Positions 1 to 8,844 of a stretch of 64,000 nt of DNA are shown here, piece by piece. The position numbers were made by a program, and so were the translations under genes. The notes beneath the pieces were generated by a model. It had not been told where the DNA came from and made no database searches. It worked only from the letters and a program-made list of their open reading frames with translations. The stretch is from Congregibacter variabilis (GTDB taxonomy: Bacteria > Pseudomonadota > Gammaproteobacteria > Pseudomonadales > Halieaceae): the NCBI RefSeq assembly GCF_045689235.1, contig NZ_CP136864.1, forward strand, positions 2,480,001 to 2,544,000, given 5' to 3'. Positions within the stretch are counted from its first letter, which is position 1. Every line of letters starts with the position of its first letter.

Positions 1-562
1 TTTCGCCGGCGGCAGAAAATAGTTCAGAAGAGAAGGCGGGACCCACCTGCGGAGCCCTGTCGATTTTCCAGTCCGCCGTATGCAGCAGGCTGCCGGCCGC
101 GCAGCGAATATGCAACGCACAGGTATCGGGGGTGGAGTGGGTAATAGGCAGCCAACGCACATCAAACGGACCTATGGTCTGCTCCTCACCGGGAAGGCAT
201 TCGATAAGGGGGCTGGGCACTTTGCCCCCGCGCCCCGCGGCTTTGCGTCGCAATACCTCCGCCGTGAACGGCGTGGTGTATACAGGTACCGGAAAACGCT
301 CCCAAAGCAGGGGCAGCGCGCCGATGTGATCTTCATGGGCGTGGGTCAGCACGATCCCGGCCAGAGCGTCTTTACGCTCCACAATAAACTGGGGATCTGG
401 CGTCTGCACCCGGGGACGGATTCTTGTGGAATCCCGCTCAAAGGTGATGCCACAGTCGACCATTAACCAGGCACCATCGTGACCATAGAGATTCAGGTTC
501 ATACCAATCTCGCCACAGCCTCCCAGCGGCAGGAACCACAGATCCCTGGCACCGGGAATCAT
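1..562 (-). CDS. RNase J-like metallo-beta-lactamase-fold hydrolase (partial, C-terminus outside window)
   Basis: About 187 N-terminal residues are visible and the frame stays open to the left edge. The start of the protein carries the glycine-rich GGCGEIGMN segment (about residues 14-22) and the metal-binding HAHEDH motif (74-79), both typical of the RNase J / beta-CASP-related metallo-beta-lactamase family. Such enzymes are two-metal hydrolases that usually act on RNA. Family members are commonly 450 residues or more, so over half is missing and the beta-CASP part cannot be checked. The ATG at 562 overlaps the stop codon of the upstream DNA glycosylase gene (ATGA), so the two are probably translated together. 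It could instead be a related hydrolase with another substrate. Confidence 0.8.
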   Translation of the reverse strand, partial: MIPGARDLWFLPLGGCGEIGMNLNLYGHDGAWLMVDCGITFERDSTRIRPRVQTPDPQFIVERKDALAGIVLTHAHEDHIGALPLLWERFPVPVYTTPFTAEVLRRKAAGRGGKVPSPLIECLPGEEQTIGPFDVRWLPITHSTPDTCALHIRCAAGSLLHTADWKIDRAPQVGPAFSSELFSAAGE

Positions 563-1383
563 GGCTGACGCTGGCAAGTAGGACACCAGTAAATACGTCG
601 ACTGCCCATACTGTCTCTAAGGATCGTGTCACCACATTGGTAGCAAGCTCGCCCGTCACGACCAAAAACAAAAAAGCGCCTGCGCTCCCGGCCCTTGACG
701 GTTTTTTTCAGGGACGCCGCTAAACGCGGGGGCAAAGTGATACCGCCGGTCTCATAACTGCGCCGAGGCAGCTTCAGGGTTTCCCTGGCCAGAGCACCAA
801 GCTCCGCCCTGCCTAGATCCCGCGGTCGGCGTTTGGGATGCGCGCCTGCACAAAACAGAATCTCCGATCGCAGATAATTGCCGCTTCCCGCCAGAAAGTG
901 TTGATCCAGATACAGTGCATTTAGGGAGCGACCCGCAAATCGCTGTAACTTAAGACGCTCACTAATGTCTTGCCAAATTAACTTGGCAGAGAGTAAATCT
1001 GGACCAAGCGCGGCTAGAAAAGGGTGCATACCCAAATCGTCGCGAGCCCACACGCTGATGTCCGAAGCGCTGTATAGCAACGCACTATGCGTGGCTGTAT
1101 GCAGCGCAAGACGCAGGGATCGATTAGTAGCCGGTGTCTTTCCTCGCTTGGCGATTTTCCAAACACCATAAAGCTGATTGTGGGAATAAATCGCATAGTC
1201 GTTGTCAAAGTGTGTCAGCAGCGCTTTGCCACGGGTTTCAATATCCACGACCCGCTGCCCAGATAGTAAGTGGCCGAATCGTTGGAGTTCTGGAAAAGCG
1301 AATGCCACTTCTTCGATGGTCTCATCAACCAGTACGTCGGCGATACGATCCGCGGCTCGGCGTATTTCGGGGCCCTCAGGCAT
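559..1383 (-). CDS. nei: Endonuclease VIII-type DNA glycosylase/AP lyase
   Basis: The 274-residue protein starts MPEGPEI, giving the Pro-2 nucleophile and Glu-3 of the Fpg/Nei family. It ends in a zinc finger with Cys-247, Cys-250, Cys-267 and Cys-270. These enzymes excise oxidised bases, mainly pyrimidines for Nei, and nick the abasic site by beta/delta elimination. The PEGPEIRRAAD N-terminus and the loose C-terminal finger fit Nei better than Fpg (MutM). Length is normal for the family. The gene is upstream of and overlaps the RNase J-like gene by 4 bp, and is divergent from the transporter gene that begins near 1.5 kb. Confidence 0.9.
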   Translation of the reverse strand: MPEGPEIRRAADRIADVLVDETIEEVAFAFPELQRFGHLLSGQRVVDIETRGKALLTHFDNDYAIYSHNQLYGVWKIAKRGKTPATNRSLRLALHTATHSALLYSASDISVWARDDLGMHPFLAALGPDLLSAKLIWQDISERLKLQRFAGRSLNALYLDQHFLAGSGNYLRSEILFCAGAHPKRRPRDLGRAELGALARETLKLPRRSYETGGITLPPRLAASLKKTVKGRERRRFFVFGRDGRACYQCGDTILRDSMGSRRIYWCPTCQRQP

Positions 1384-1508
1384 TGAATTGCTTGTCCTCT
1401 TTTATTGTCGGCTGTGTCATCCATACGCACAGGCACGCGTTGAGGATGGGTATAACTTTACTTATTACTCACAGCAACACAGACTCCACAAATGTCTGCA
1501 GTAAGCTC

Positions 1509-2939
1509 ATGCCCCCACTAAGCACCCGGCTGATCTATGGCGCCGGCGGCGCAGTGTACGCTGTGAAAGAAGCGGCCTACACAATGTTCATCCTGCTGTT
1601 CTACACGCAGGTGCTGGGACTCAACGGCGGTCTCACCGGCCTAATTGTGGCTCTTAGCTTGATCTGGGATGCAGTCTCGGACCCTCTGGTAGGCACCCTG
1701 TCGGACCGATTGCGCAGCAAACATGGCCGCCGCCATCCTTATATGGCATTGAGCATTGTCCCTCTAGGACTGGGTTTTATCGGTCTGTTCTCGCCGCCCA
1801 GCGCACTGCTGGGCTCCGATGCCCTTCTCGCTACCTGGCTATTGTTCTGGTCTATCTGGATACGCACCTTCGTCACCACATTTTCGATCCCGCACCTGGC
1901 GCTTTCGGCAGAGATCACCAACGACTATCAAGGTCGCAGCCAGATTCTCGGTGCTCGCCTGGCGTACATGTTTTTGTTTGCGGTTTTGGTACCTGCCGTG
2001 GCGCTTACCCTGATTTTTCAGTCAAGCGGCGGTGAAGACGGTCGCTTCGTGCAGTCCAACTACCCTATTTATGGGGCCTTTTCCTGCGCGGTATGTTGGT
2101 TGCTCGCCAGCATCACTACCTTTGGAACACGCCGCTATGCGCAAGCTTCCGATTCCCAGCCCATGCCCCCACCACGAAGCGCGGGCAATACACTTACCAA
2201 AGACCTGCTGCGGACCTTGGGAAATCGCAGTTTTCGCTATTTGATTGGCTTTGAACTGTCAGTAATGGCGAGTTTTGGTGCGGTATCGGCGCTAAATATG
2301 CTGGTGTGGACTTACTACTGGCAATTTGATGCGCAGCAAGTTTCGATCATTTTATCTGTGCCTAGTCTCCTTGCCGTGGGTCTGGTGATGCTCAGCCTGC
2401 GTCCTCTGGGTCGCCATCTTGAGAAATATCAATTGCTGCAACTTTCAACCATTGGCCTGATTCTCAACTGCCTGTGGCTATACCCGCTGCATATTTTGGG
2501 ATTACTTCCTGACGACGGGCAACTGTTGTTTGTGTTGAACCTGATTTTTATGTTGTTTTTTATGTACTTCTTTCTCATGCGGGGTGTTCAAACCCAGTCC
2601 ATCATCGCAGACCTTACCGATGAGCATGAGTGGGATCACGGTATGCGTCAGGAGGCGGGCTTCTTTGCGGCAAGTAATTTTGCCCAGAAGTTCGCCACGG
2701 TGTTTGGCCCTTTATACGGCGGCCTTGCATTGGACCTTATTGGGCTTGAAGCCGGTATGTTGCCCGGCTCGCTGGATGACTCAATACTTGATGGACTCGT
2801 TATCGCGTTTGGTCTGGGAGCTCTCCCGGGAATGGTTCTAGCCCTGCTCTTTTCCACAAGGATCACCATCAGCAGGGCACGGGTAGCCGACCTGCAACGG
2901 ATGCTTCGCGAACGAGCGGCCGCATCCACATCTGCATAG
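1509..2939 (+). CDS. MFS transporter, GPH (glycoside-pentoside-hexuronide:cation) symporter type
   Basis: A 476-residue, very hydrophobic protein with about 12 predicted membrane segments. The region around residues 45-75 (WDAVSDPLVGTLSDR followed by KHGRRHPYM) is the conserved cytoplasmic loop of MelB/GPH-type carriers. These take up sugars or related solutes with Na+ or H+. The ATG at 1509 is preferred because the family begins shortly before the first helix. An in-frame ATG at 1446 is also possible, and still earlier in-frame starts would run into the divergent nei gene. No sugar-metabolism gene sits beside it, so the substrate is unknown. Confidence 0.8.
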   Translation: MPPLSTRLIYGAGGAVYAVKEAAYTMFILLFYTQVLGLNGGLTGLIVALSLIWDAVSDPLVGTLSDRLRSKHGRRHPYMALSIVPLGLGFIGLFSPPSALLGSDALLATWLLFWSIWIRTFVTTFSIPHLALSAEITNDYQGRSQILGARLAYMFLFAVLVPAVALTLIFQSSGGEDGRFVQSNYPIYGAFSCAVCWLLASITTFGTRRYAQASDSQPMPPPRSAGNTLTKDLLRTLGNRSFRYLIGFELSVMASFGAVSALNMLVWTYYWQFDAQQVSIILSVPSLLAVGLVMLSLRPLGRHLEKYQLLQLSTIGLILNCLWLYPLHILGLLPDDGQLLFVLNLIFMLFFMYFFLMRGVQTQSIIADLTDEHEWDHGMRQEAGFFAASNFAQKFATVFGPLYGGLALDLIGLEAGMLPGSLDDSILDGLVIAFGLGALPGMVLALLFSTRITISRARVADLQRMLRERAAASTSA

Positions 2940-3014
2940 ACCCCTGCCAGTCGGACTTGTGACTGAGACTTGTGCGGCGCAAAATGCGCGCCTCACAACG
3001 CCACGGCCCAAATC

Positions 3015-4073
3015 ATGAGTCAAGATATTTACGATACGCGCATACGGCAGGCACAGCCCTTAATTACACCCTGGGTTCTCGCCGATGAGCAGCCACTTTC
3101 GGATACCCAGGCTGCGACGGTAGCTACCGCTCGGAGACAAACTGAAGACGTGCTGTCGGGTAAAGACCCTCGTCTGTTAGTCATTGTGGGACCCTGCTCT
3201 GTGCATGATCCGGCGGCGCTGTTGGAGTTTGCAGCAGCCCTCAAGTCGCATTGTCTGGATCTCAATGACGCGCTCCTGCCTGTACTGCGGGTGTACTTCG
3301 AAAAACCACGGACGGTTGTGGGCTGGAAAGGCCTTATCAATGACCCGGATCTTGACGGCAGCTTTCATATCAACAAGGGACTGCGCGTCGCCAGAGATGT
3401 TCTTCAGGACGTAGCCGATCTGGGTTTACCGGCGGCAAGTGAGTTCCTGGACACCACCTTTGGCCAGTACTATGCAGATCTCGTGAGTTTTGCGGCTATT
3501 GGCGCACGAACCGTCGAAAGCCAGATTCACCGGGAACTCGCTTCGGGTCTGTCTATGCCGGTGGGTTTTAAAAACGCTACAAATGGTGATGTCGGCGTGG
3601 CCATCGACGCGATCCGCAGTGCCAATCACAGCCACTGGTTTCCGTCACTCACGCGAGAAGGCACTCCCGCAATTTTGCAATCCACCGGCAATCCTCACAG
3701 CTATCTCATTTTGCGGGGTGGCAAGGCCAGTGGGCCCAATTACGATGCGGCCTCGGTTACTGCGGCTGCGACTGCCATGGCTGCAGCAGAGCTCGAACCG
3801 GGAGTTATTGTCGACTGCAGTCATGGCAATAGTGACAAAGATCCGCAGCGCCAGGCAATTGTGGCGGCCGATGTGAGCGATCAAATCGAACAGGGGCAGA
3901 CCGCGCTACGCGGTGTCATGCTGGAGAGTCATCTTGTTGCGGGCAACCAAGCGATTGGGCCACGAGATTCGCTGCGCTACGGACAAAGCATAACCGATGC
4001 CTGCTTGTCCCTGGACGATACTTTACCCGTATTGGACAGCCTTGCCGCAGCGGTGCGCCGGGCAAGGCTTTAG
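3015..4073 (+). CDS. 3-deoxy-7-phosphoheptulonate (DAHP) synthase, class I
   Basis: The 352-residue protein matches the AroF/AroG/AroH family, which condenses phosphoenolpyruvate with erythrose 4-phosphate at the entry of the shikimate pathway. Visible signatures are GPCSVHDP (about residues 59-66), KPRTVVGWKGLINDP, the PEP/E4P-binding region KNATNGD, and the metal-binding DCSHGNS near residue 270. The ATG at 3015 gives the usual N-terminal length; an upstream in-frame start at 2970 would add a non-family segment. The sequence alone does not show which amino acid inhibits it, so no F/G/H symbol is given. It converges on the DUF481 gene with 8 bp between the two reading frames. Confidence 0.93.
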   Translation: MSQDIYDTRIRQAQPLITPWVLADEQPLSDTQAATVATARRQTEDVLSGKDPRLLVIVGPCSVHDPAALLEFAAALKSHCLDLNDALLPVLRVYFEKPRTVVGWKGLINDPDLDGSFHINKGLRVARDVLQDVADLGLPAASEFLDTTFGQYYADLVSFAAIGARTVESQIHRELASGLSMPVGFKNATNGDVGVAIDAIRSANHSHWFPSLTREGTPAILQSTGNPHSYLILRGGKASGPNYDAASVTAAATAMAAAELEPGVIVDCSHGNSDKDPQRQAIVAADVSDQIEQGQTALRGVMLESHLVAGNQAIGPRDSLRYGQSITDACLSLDDTLPVLDSLAAAVRRARL

Positions 4074-4081
4074 GGTCTTAG

Positions 4082-5113
4082 CTACCAGGTATATCCGATG
4101 CGAACGCGGTAGGTTTGATCCAGCTCTTCGGTGCCTTCTACCGCACCAGTGTTCAGATCAAGCACCAACTCGGCCGAAGCCTCTACGCCGTAAAGCAATG
4201 GAAAGGCCAATCCAAAGGTGGTGTTCAGAACAATATTGGACGCCTCGTCCAGGTTCCAAATACCTTTGTGGTCGATATATAGACGAGAATCACCACCGAG
4301 GTAGTTACTCTGCATGTGGACGTCCCAGGTACTACCAAGGTATTCCCGATCCTCTGCGCTGACAAAATCTTCCGTGATGTACGCAAGACCTGTTTCGGCC
4401 TCAAGCGCGAACACGGGGTCGGTAAAGAACTTTCGACCAATATAAGGTCCGATAGATGTTCTCAGGTCCAGATCAGCGAACAGGTCCTGTTCGGCTGATG
4501 CACCACCACCCCAATACCAGTTGCCGGTCTGGATGCGGTCATAGCGGGCGCGAGCGGTCCAGTTCTCGGCGTTTTTAGTGTTGTTCGCCTCATTGACCTC
4601 ACCGAAGGCCTCTACCCGATAACGATCAACCAGGCTTTCCCAGCGAGTCTCAAAACGGTAGTTGAGTTCGTCCGTCTCGGTGTTACCGCGCTGGCTGTCG
4701 TAACCAAAGCTTGCCAAGCCACCAAAGTTGTAACCATTACCCAGCTCCCAAGGCTCCGGGTTGATGCGCGTCAAATCAGCTATGGCGTAACTCTTGCTGG
4801 CCTGCTGCTCCAGAGTCAGCTGCTCATCGGCAACCTCAAGGCCCGGTATCTCAAGAACATTGCCGTCCTCCATCTGCAGTACCAAATCAGACTCAACCGT
4901 CATCGCTACAATCGCCGACTGGTCAATCTCAAGTGTGCCTGCATAGGCTGTTTCTATCTTTACTTTGCCGCCATCGGCGTCCTTAAAGGTCCCCATAACA
5001 ATGGAGCCGTCCCGCAATTCAATGCGATCAACCGCTGAAGCGGTGCCAGCTAGCAGTAGTGTGGAAACAAAGGTAACCAATACCGGTAAAGATCGGCTTA
5101 TGAGTGTGTACAT
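4082..5113 (-). CDS. DUF481 family predicted outer-membrane protein
   Basis: A 343-residue protein with an N-terminal signal peptide (MYTLISRSLPVL through about residue 27, cleavage near TASA-VD). Residues about 30-120 contain short beta-rich repeats of the kind LRDGSIVMGTF. The C-terminal two thirds have alternating amphipathic strands ending in a terminal aromatic residue (RVRIGYTW), as in the DUF481 (YdiY-like) family of salt-induced outer-membrane proteins. Function in the family is not established. The ATG at 5113 is chosen because it begins a good signal peptide; an in-frame ATG at 5128 adds five residues. It is a single gene, followed by the convergent DAHP synthase gene. Confidence 0.8.
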   Translation of the reverse strand: MYTLISRSLPVLVTFVSTLLLAGTASAVDRIELRDGSIVMGTFKDADGGKVKIETAYAGTLEIDQSAIVAMTVESDLVLQMEDGNVLEIPGLEVADEQLTLEQQASKSYAIADLTRINPEPWELGNGYNFGGLASFGYDSQRGNTETDELNYRFETRWESLVDRYRVEAFGEVNEANNTKNAENWTARARYDRIQTGNWYWGGGASAEQDLFADLDLRTSIGPYIGRKFFTDPVFALEAETGLAYITEDFVSAEDREYLGSTWDVHMQSNYLGGDSRLYIDHKGIWNLDEASNIVLNTTFGLAFPLLYGVEASAELVLDLNTGAVEGTEELDQTYRVRIGYTW

Positions 5114-5226
5114 GTTGATGCCTCGCAAGATGTCGCGTGTTCTTAAATGGGTCTTAAAAATTTCGCGCGCAGTGTACCAGCCTGAAGGTAAAAATCAGGT
5201 TGGTACAATTGCAGAAGTTTCAGGGC

Positions 5227-6033
5227 TTACTCGAGTACTTCGACGACATCGCCCACCGCAAAATCCTCGCCGGCAGTCACCACCGCATTCATCCCGAAGT
5301 AGATAACGCCATCTTGACGGCGATAGCCCGCAAGCACGCGATTTATGTCCGGGTCTTGCTCAGCTGTCTGCTGATTGATAGCGGGAATCGCGCAGCGTGA
5401 GCAGGGCTTAACAATAGCCAGGGTTGTTGATCCAACCCGCAACTGTCGCCAACTGTCCTCGGCATAAGGCTGAGCGCCACGAATCACCAGATTTGGACGA
5501 AAACGATCCATAGGTACCGGCGCGGGCAAACGAGTGTTCAGGTCGTCCAGTGATGCCTGAGTAATAATCAACAATGGAAACCCGTCCGCAAAGCCGACGT
5601 GCTGTTCTTGTTGGGCATCGGGCAGGTAGTCAGCATCCACCGGGCGGTTGGCATCCTGGGGAAAAAACACCAGACGTAGATCCTCGCCCAAACATTCACT
5701 AAGCCAGGTATTGACCCTGTCATCGGCACAGCGCGCCAGCATAGTGTGTTCCCAGACGGTCGCAGAGACTTCATTTTGCTGCGCGCCGGGAATCTCAAGT
5801 TGAATGCTTTCTCCGCCAAAACTCAGGCGCAGACCACCTACGATGCTGGCAACTTCAAGCAATGCCATCTGAGGTAATCGCCGCTGACTGTAAAACAGTC
5901 CGGCGCTATCGATGAGCATCCAACGGCGATCGCCAGACACACCAAATCTGTCGATCACCGCTGCCTCTAAACTATGACCTCGGGCTGACTTGATGGGATA
6001 ACGATAAATAGCCGAAAGATCCATTGCCGTCAT
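5227..6033 (-). CDS. MOSC domain protein (YcbX N-terminal-type)
   Basis: The 268-residue protein has an N-terminal MOSC beta-barrel segment (YRYPIKSARGH, then GDRRWMLID) and a C-terminal MOSC domain with the conserved cysteine region KPCSRCAIPAIN near residue 210. MOSC proteins bind the molybdenum cofactor; YcbX-type members reduce N-hydroxylated compounds. Unlike E. coli YcbX there is no C-terminal 2Fe-2S ferredoxin domain, so a separate electron donor would be needed. The start at 6033 forms an ATGA overlap with the upstream serine hydrolase gene. A longer in-frame start would add an Arg/Gly-rich stretch that lies inside that neighbour. Confidence 0.85.
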   Translation of the reverse strand: MTAMDLSAIYRYPIKSARGHSLEAAVIDRFGVSGDRRWMLIDSAGLFYSQRRLPQMALLEVASIVGGLRLSFGGESIQLEIPGAQQNEVSATVWEHTMLARCADDRVNTWLSECLGEDLRLVFFPQDANRPVDADYLPDAQQEQHVGFADGFPLLIITQASLDDLNTRLPAPVPMDRFRPNLVIRGAQPYAEDSWRQLRVGSTTLAIVKPCSRCAIPAINQQTAEQDPDINRVLAGYRRQDGVIYFGMNAVVTAGEDFAVGDVVEVLE

Positions 6034-7358
6034 CCGCCCTGCCCCCGGCGCAGGGCAAGAGTTCGCAGAAACTCGTGCATTCCTGTATCGACGCCAGGGT
6101 CGCTCAGCCCCAGCCTTACAACCACCATCTCCCATTGTGGAATAACCACAACGTACTGTCCGGCATTACCACCGGCATAAAAGAGATCATCGGGGAGACC
6201 TTCAAAGGCTACGCCTGTGGTGTTAAGCCAGAATCCGCGACCATACTGTCCCTGCGGGTCAGAGCTTCGAGGCGCCACCGATGCGCGCAACCAGCTTTGT
6301 GATAAAAGCGCTGATCGCCCATGCCAGGCATCTAACCAGAGCTGGCCTGCCTGCAACCAATCCCGGGCTGTGAGATAGGCATAGCTCGACCCCACCTGCA
6401 CACCACTGGCATCCGCTTCTGCCACCAGGGACTCAATGCCCAACGGCCCACTAAATTCCCGGGCAATCCAGTCCTCGTAGGGTTCTTCGACGGAACGTTG
6501 CCACAGGTAGCTGGCAAAGACCGTGTCGCCACTGGAGTACGCAAAGTGTTCGCCCGGCACATAGGCCTGGCCACTACTTGCAGGGACCTTCCACATTGCA
6601 GGCGCTGTATACAACATGCGAGTCACATCGCTTCCGGGACCATACACCTCCTCAAAGTCCAGGCCACTCTCCATTTGCAACAGGTGTAAAAGCGTCAGTC
6701 GTGGATCTAGTTCAGGCAGATCGGTCTCGCCCGCGAGCAAACTCACCAATGACTGGGACGGATCGATGTTGCCGCGCTGGGTCTGCATGCCGACCCAGGT
6801 GGCCATAAGGCTTTTGTTCATGGACCACCCCTGCAGACGGGTCTGATCGGTCACCGGAGCAGCGTAGTGCTCCAGAAGAAGATCGCCGTTTGTAGCAACC
6901 AAAAGCGCCAAAGTGTTTCTGGCGCCCTCTGCTGATTCTGGCTCACCAAAGGCAGCGTCTACCGCCGCAACCCATTCGTCGGGCACAGCAGGGCCGGCCT
7001 CTGCCAACGCAGGTGCCGCCAGGGGCGCTACGCCAGTGCCCGGTGCGTGCAGAGCGCAGCCGCGGCCAGCGCTATGTACGGCCGTTGCATGGATGCCCAA
7101 TAGCGATGCCGACACCAGACCATCAGCAAGGTTCGTGTCCATCTCCAGAGATCCCAGCAAAGGCCCGAGAATGGCCATACGAGGCATGATGTCCCGGTCC
7201 TTTGCAAACGCCTCTGGCAAGCCTGAAACAAATACCGCCGAACACAGTTGCTTGGCGCTGTAGCCCACCGCTACCTGCATTGCCCCCCGAGCCACCCAAA
7301 TCCCCGAGACCAAAGCCAATATCAGGCCCAGTGCTAACAACTGACCTAATCTCTTCAT
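6030..7358 (-). CDS. Beta-lactamase-family serine hydrolase, membrane-anchored or exported
   Basis: A 442-residue protein with an N-terminal hydrophobic segment (residues 5-25). The class C beta-lactamase/penicillin-binding-protein fold is shown by the S-x-x-K motif SMNK (Ser-179, Lys-182) and a later YSSGD segment in the place of the Tyr-x-Asn motif. The closest general type is the 6-aminohexanoate-dimer hydrolase/esterase group. The roughly 110 residues before the catalytic domain are unusually long and rich in Ala, Gly and Pro between about 92 and 125. It overlaps the MOSC gene by 4 bp and is divergent from the glutathione reductase gene. The physiological substrate is not evident; it need not be a beta-lactam. 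Confidence 0.8.
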   Translation of the reverse strand: MKRLGQLLALGLILALVSGIWVARGAMQVAVGYSAKQLCSAVFVSGLPEAFAKDRDIMPRMAILGPLLGSLEMDTNLADGLVSASLLGIHATAVHSAGRGCALHAPGTGVAPLAAPALAEAGPAVPDEWVAAVDAAFGEPESAEGARNTLALLVATNGDLLLEHYAAPVTDQTRLQGWSMNKSLMATWVGMQTQRGNIDPSQSLVSLLAGETDLPELDPRLTLLHLLQMESGLDFEEVYGPGSDVTRMLYTAPAMWKVPASSGQAYVPGEHFAYSSGDTVFASYLWQRSVEEPYEDWIAREFSGPLGIESLVAEADASGVQVGSSYAYLTARDWLQAGQLWLDAWHGRSALLSQSWLRASVAPRSSDPQGQYGRGFWLNTTGVAFEGLPDDLFYAGGNAGQYVVVIPQWEMVVVRLGLSDPGVDTGMHEFLRTLALRRGQGG

Positions 7359-7445
7359 GCAACTACTCCGTATGGTGATTGTTCCAGCTTTAGGAAATTT
7401 ATCGGTAGAGGCCTGTTAGAATGCCCGCCCTCAGGAGGAACAGCA

Positions 7446-8804
7446 ATGAGTGATCTAGATTTCGATTTGTTTGTCATCGGTGCAGGCTCCGGTGGCGTCC
7501 GCGCAGCGCGCATGGCGGCAGGCTTTGGTGCAAAGGTGGCAATTGCCGAAGACCGTTATATGGGAGGCACCTGCGTAAACGTTGGCTGTGTACCCAAAAA
7601 GCTCTACGTCTATGCCTCGGAGTTTGGCAAGGCGTTTGATGACGCCCGGGAGTTCGGCTGGAATAGTGGCGAGCGCCACTTTGAGTGGAGCACCCTGCGG
7701 GACAACAAGAAGACCGAGATCGCCCGCCTCAATGCCATCTATCGCAACATGCTCGATGGTGCCAATGCCACGCTCATTGATGGACGCGCTCGTATAGTCG
7801 ATGCCAACACCGTTGCCGTGGGTGAAAAACACTACACCGCCAAGAAGATCCTCATCGCCACCGGTGGCTGGCCCTACAAACCTGAGTTTCCGGGCAACGA
7901 TCTGGCAGTCACCAGCAATGAGATTTTTGACCTCGATAGCTTTCCAGAGCGTCTGCTGATTATCGGTGGTGGATACATCGCCGTGGAGTTTGCCGGCATT
8001 TTTAACGGCCTGGGCTCCCGGGTGACCCAGCTTTATCGTGGACCCTTGTTCTTACGGGGCTTTGATAGCGATATCCGCGCCCATGCGGCTCAGGAGATTC
8101 GCAAAACCGGCGTCGACCTGCGTTTTGAAACCAATATTGTGAGTGCAAAGCGCACGTCCAATGGTCTGGAGGTAGAGCTCACAGACGGTAGCACCATGGA
8201 GGTGGATGCCATCCTGTGCGCCGCAGGGCGACGACCGCATCTTGAGGGCCTCGGCCTGGAAAACACCGATGTAAAGCTCACAAGCCACGGATTCATTGAA
8301 GTGGATGAGTACTTCCAAACGGCAGAATCGAGCGTTTACGCGCTGGGCGATGTCATCGGCGGCATGGAGTTGACGCCGGTAGCACTGGCCGAGGGCATGT
8401 CTTTCGCCAGGCGCCACTACGGCAACATCGAAAAAGACGTGGACTACGACTTCATTCCCACGGCGGTGTTCTGTCAGCCCAATATTGGCACCGTCGGCTT
8501 TACCGAGAGCGCCGCAGAAATCGAGTTTGGTGAGATCACACTGTACAAATCGACCTTCAAACCCATGAAGCACACCATCAGCGGACGCGATGAAAAAACC
8601 TTCATGAAGCTCATCGTCGATGACGCTACCGACCGCGTGGTGGGTGTACATATGATGGGCCCCGATGCCGGCGAGATCATCCAGGGCATTGGCATTGCCC
8701 TCAAGGCAGGCGCTACCAAGGCAACTTTTGACGCTACCATCGGCATCCACCCCACCGCAGCCGAAGAGTTTGTGACTATGCGTGAACCCTGGGGCGAAGA
8801 CTAA
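7446..8804 (+). CDS. gor: Glutathione-disulfide reductase
   Basis: A 452-residue FAD/NADPH oxidoreductase. The N-terminal FAD dinucleotide motif GAGSGGVRAA is followed by the redox-active disulfide GGTCVNVGCVPKK. The NADPH fold begins at IIGGGYIAVEFAG, and the C-terminal dimer interface has the active-site His-Glu pair in HPTAAEEF. The enzyme reduces GSSG to GSH in the cytoplasm. The CVNVGC spacing and normal length favour glutathione reductase over lipoamide dehydrogenase or mercuric reductase. A strong ribosome binding site (AGGAGGAA at 7433-7440) precedes the ATG. It is followed 40 bp later by a TauE/SafE exporter. Confidence 0.94.
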   Translation: MSDLDFDLFVIGAGSGGVRAARMAAGFGAKVAIAEDRYMGGTCVNVGCVPKKLYVYASEFGKAFDDAREFGWNSGERHFEWSTLRDNKKTEIARLNAIYRNMLDGANATLIDGRARIVDANTVAVGEKHYTAKKILIATGGWPYKPEFPGNDLAVTSNEIFDLDSFPERLLIIGGGYIAVEFAGIFNGLGSRVTQLYRGPLFLRGFDSDIRAHAAQEIRKTGVDLRFETNIVSAKRTSNGLEVELTDGSTMEVDAILCAAGRRPHLEGLGLENTDVKLTSHGFIEVDEYFQTAESSVYALGDVIGGMELTPVALAEGMSFARRHYGNIEKDVDYDFIPTAVFCQPNIGTVGFTESAAEIEFGEITLYKSTFKPMKHTISGRDEKTFMKLIVDDATDRVVGVHMMGPDAGEIIQGIGIALKAGATKATFDATIGIHPTAAEEFVTMREPWGED

Positions 8805-8844
8805 AGCGTCGAAGCAAGGTGCCGATTATCGGACAGCATAAATC

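Noticed and set aside
1134..1508. In-frame extension of the GPH transporter upstream of 1509
   Set aside because: It lies largely over the divergent nei gene and adds a leader with no membrane or signal character; the family begins near 1509.
8052..8750. 232-codon minus-strand frame
   Set aside because: It is antisense to glutathione reductase and lacks motifs.
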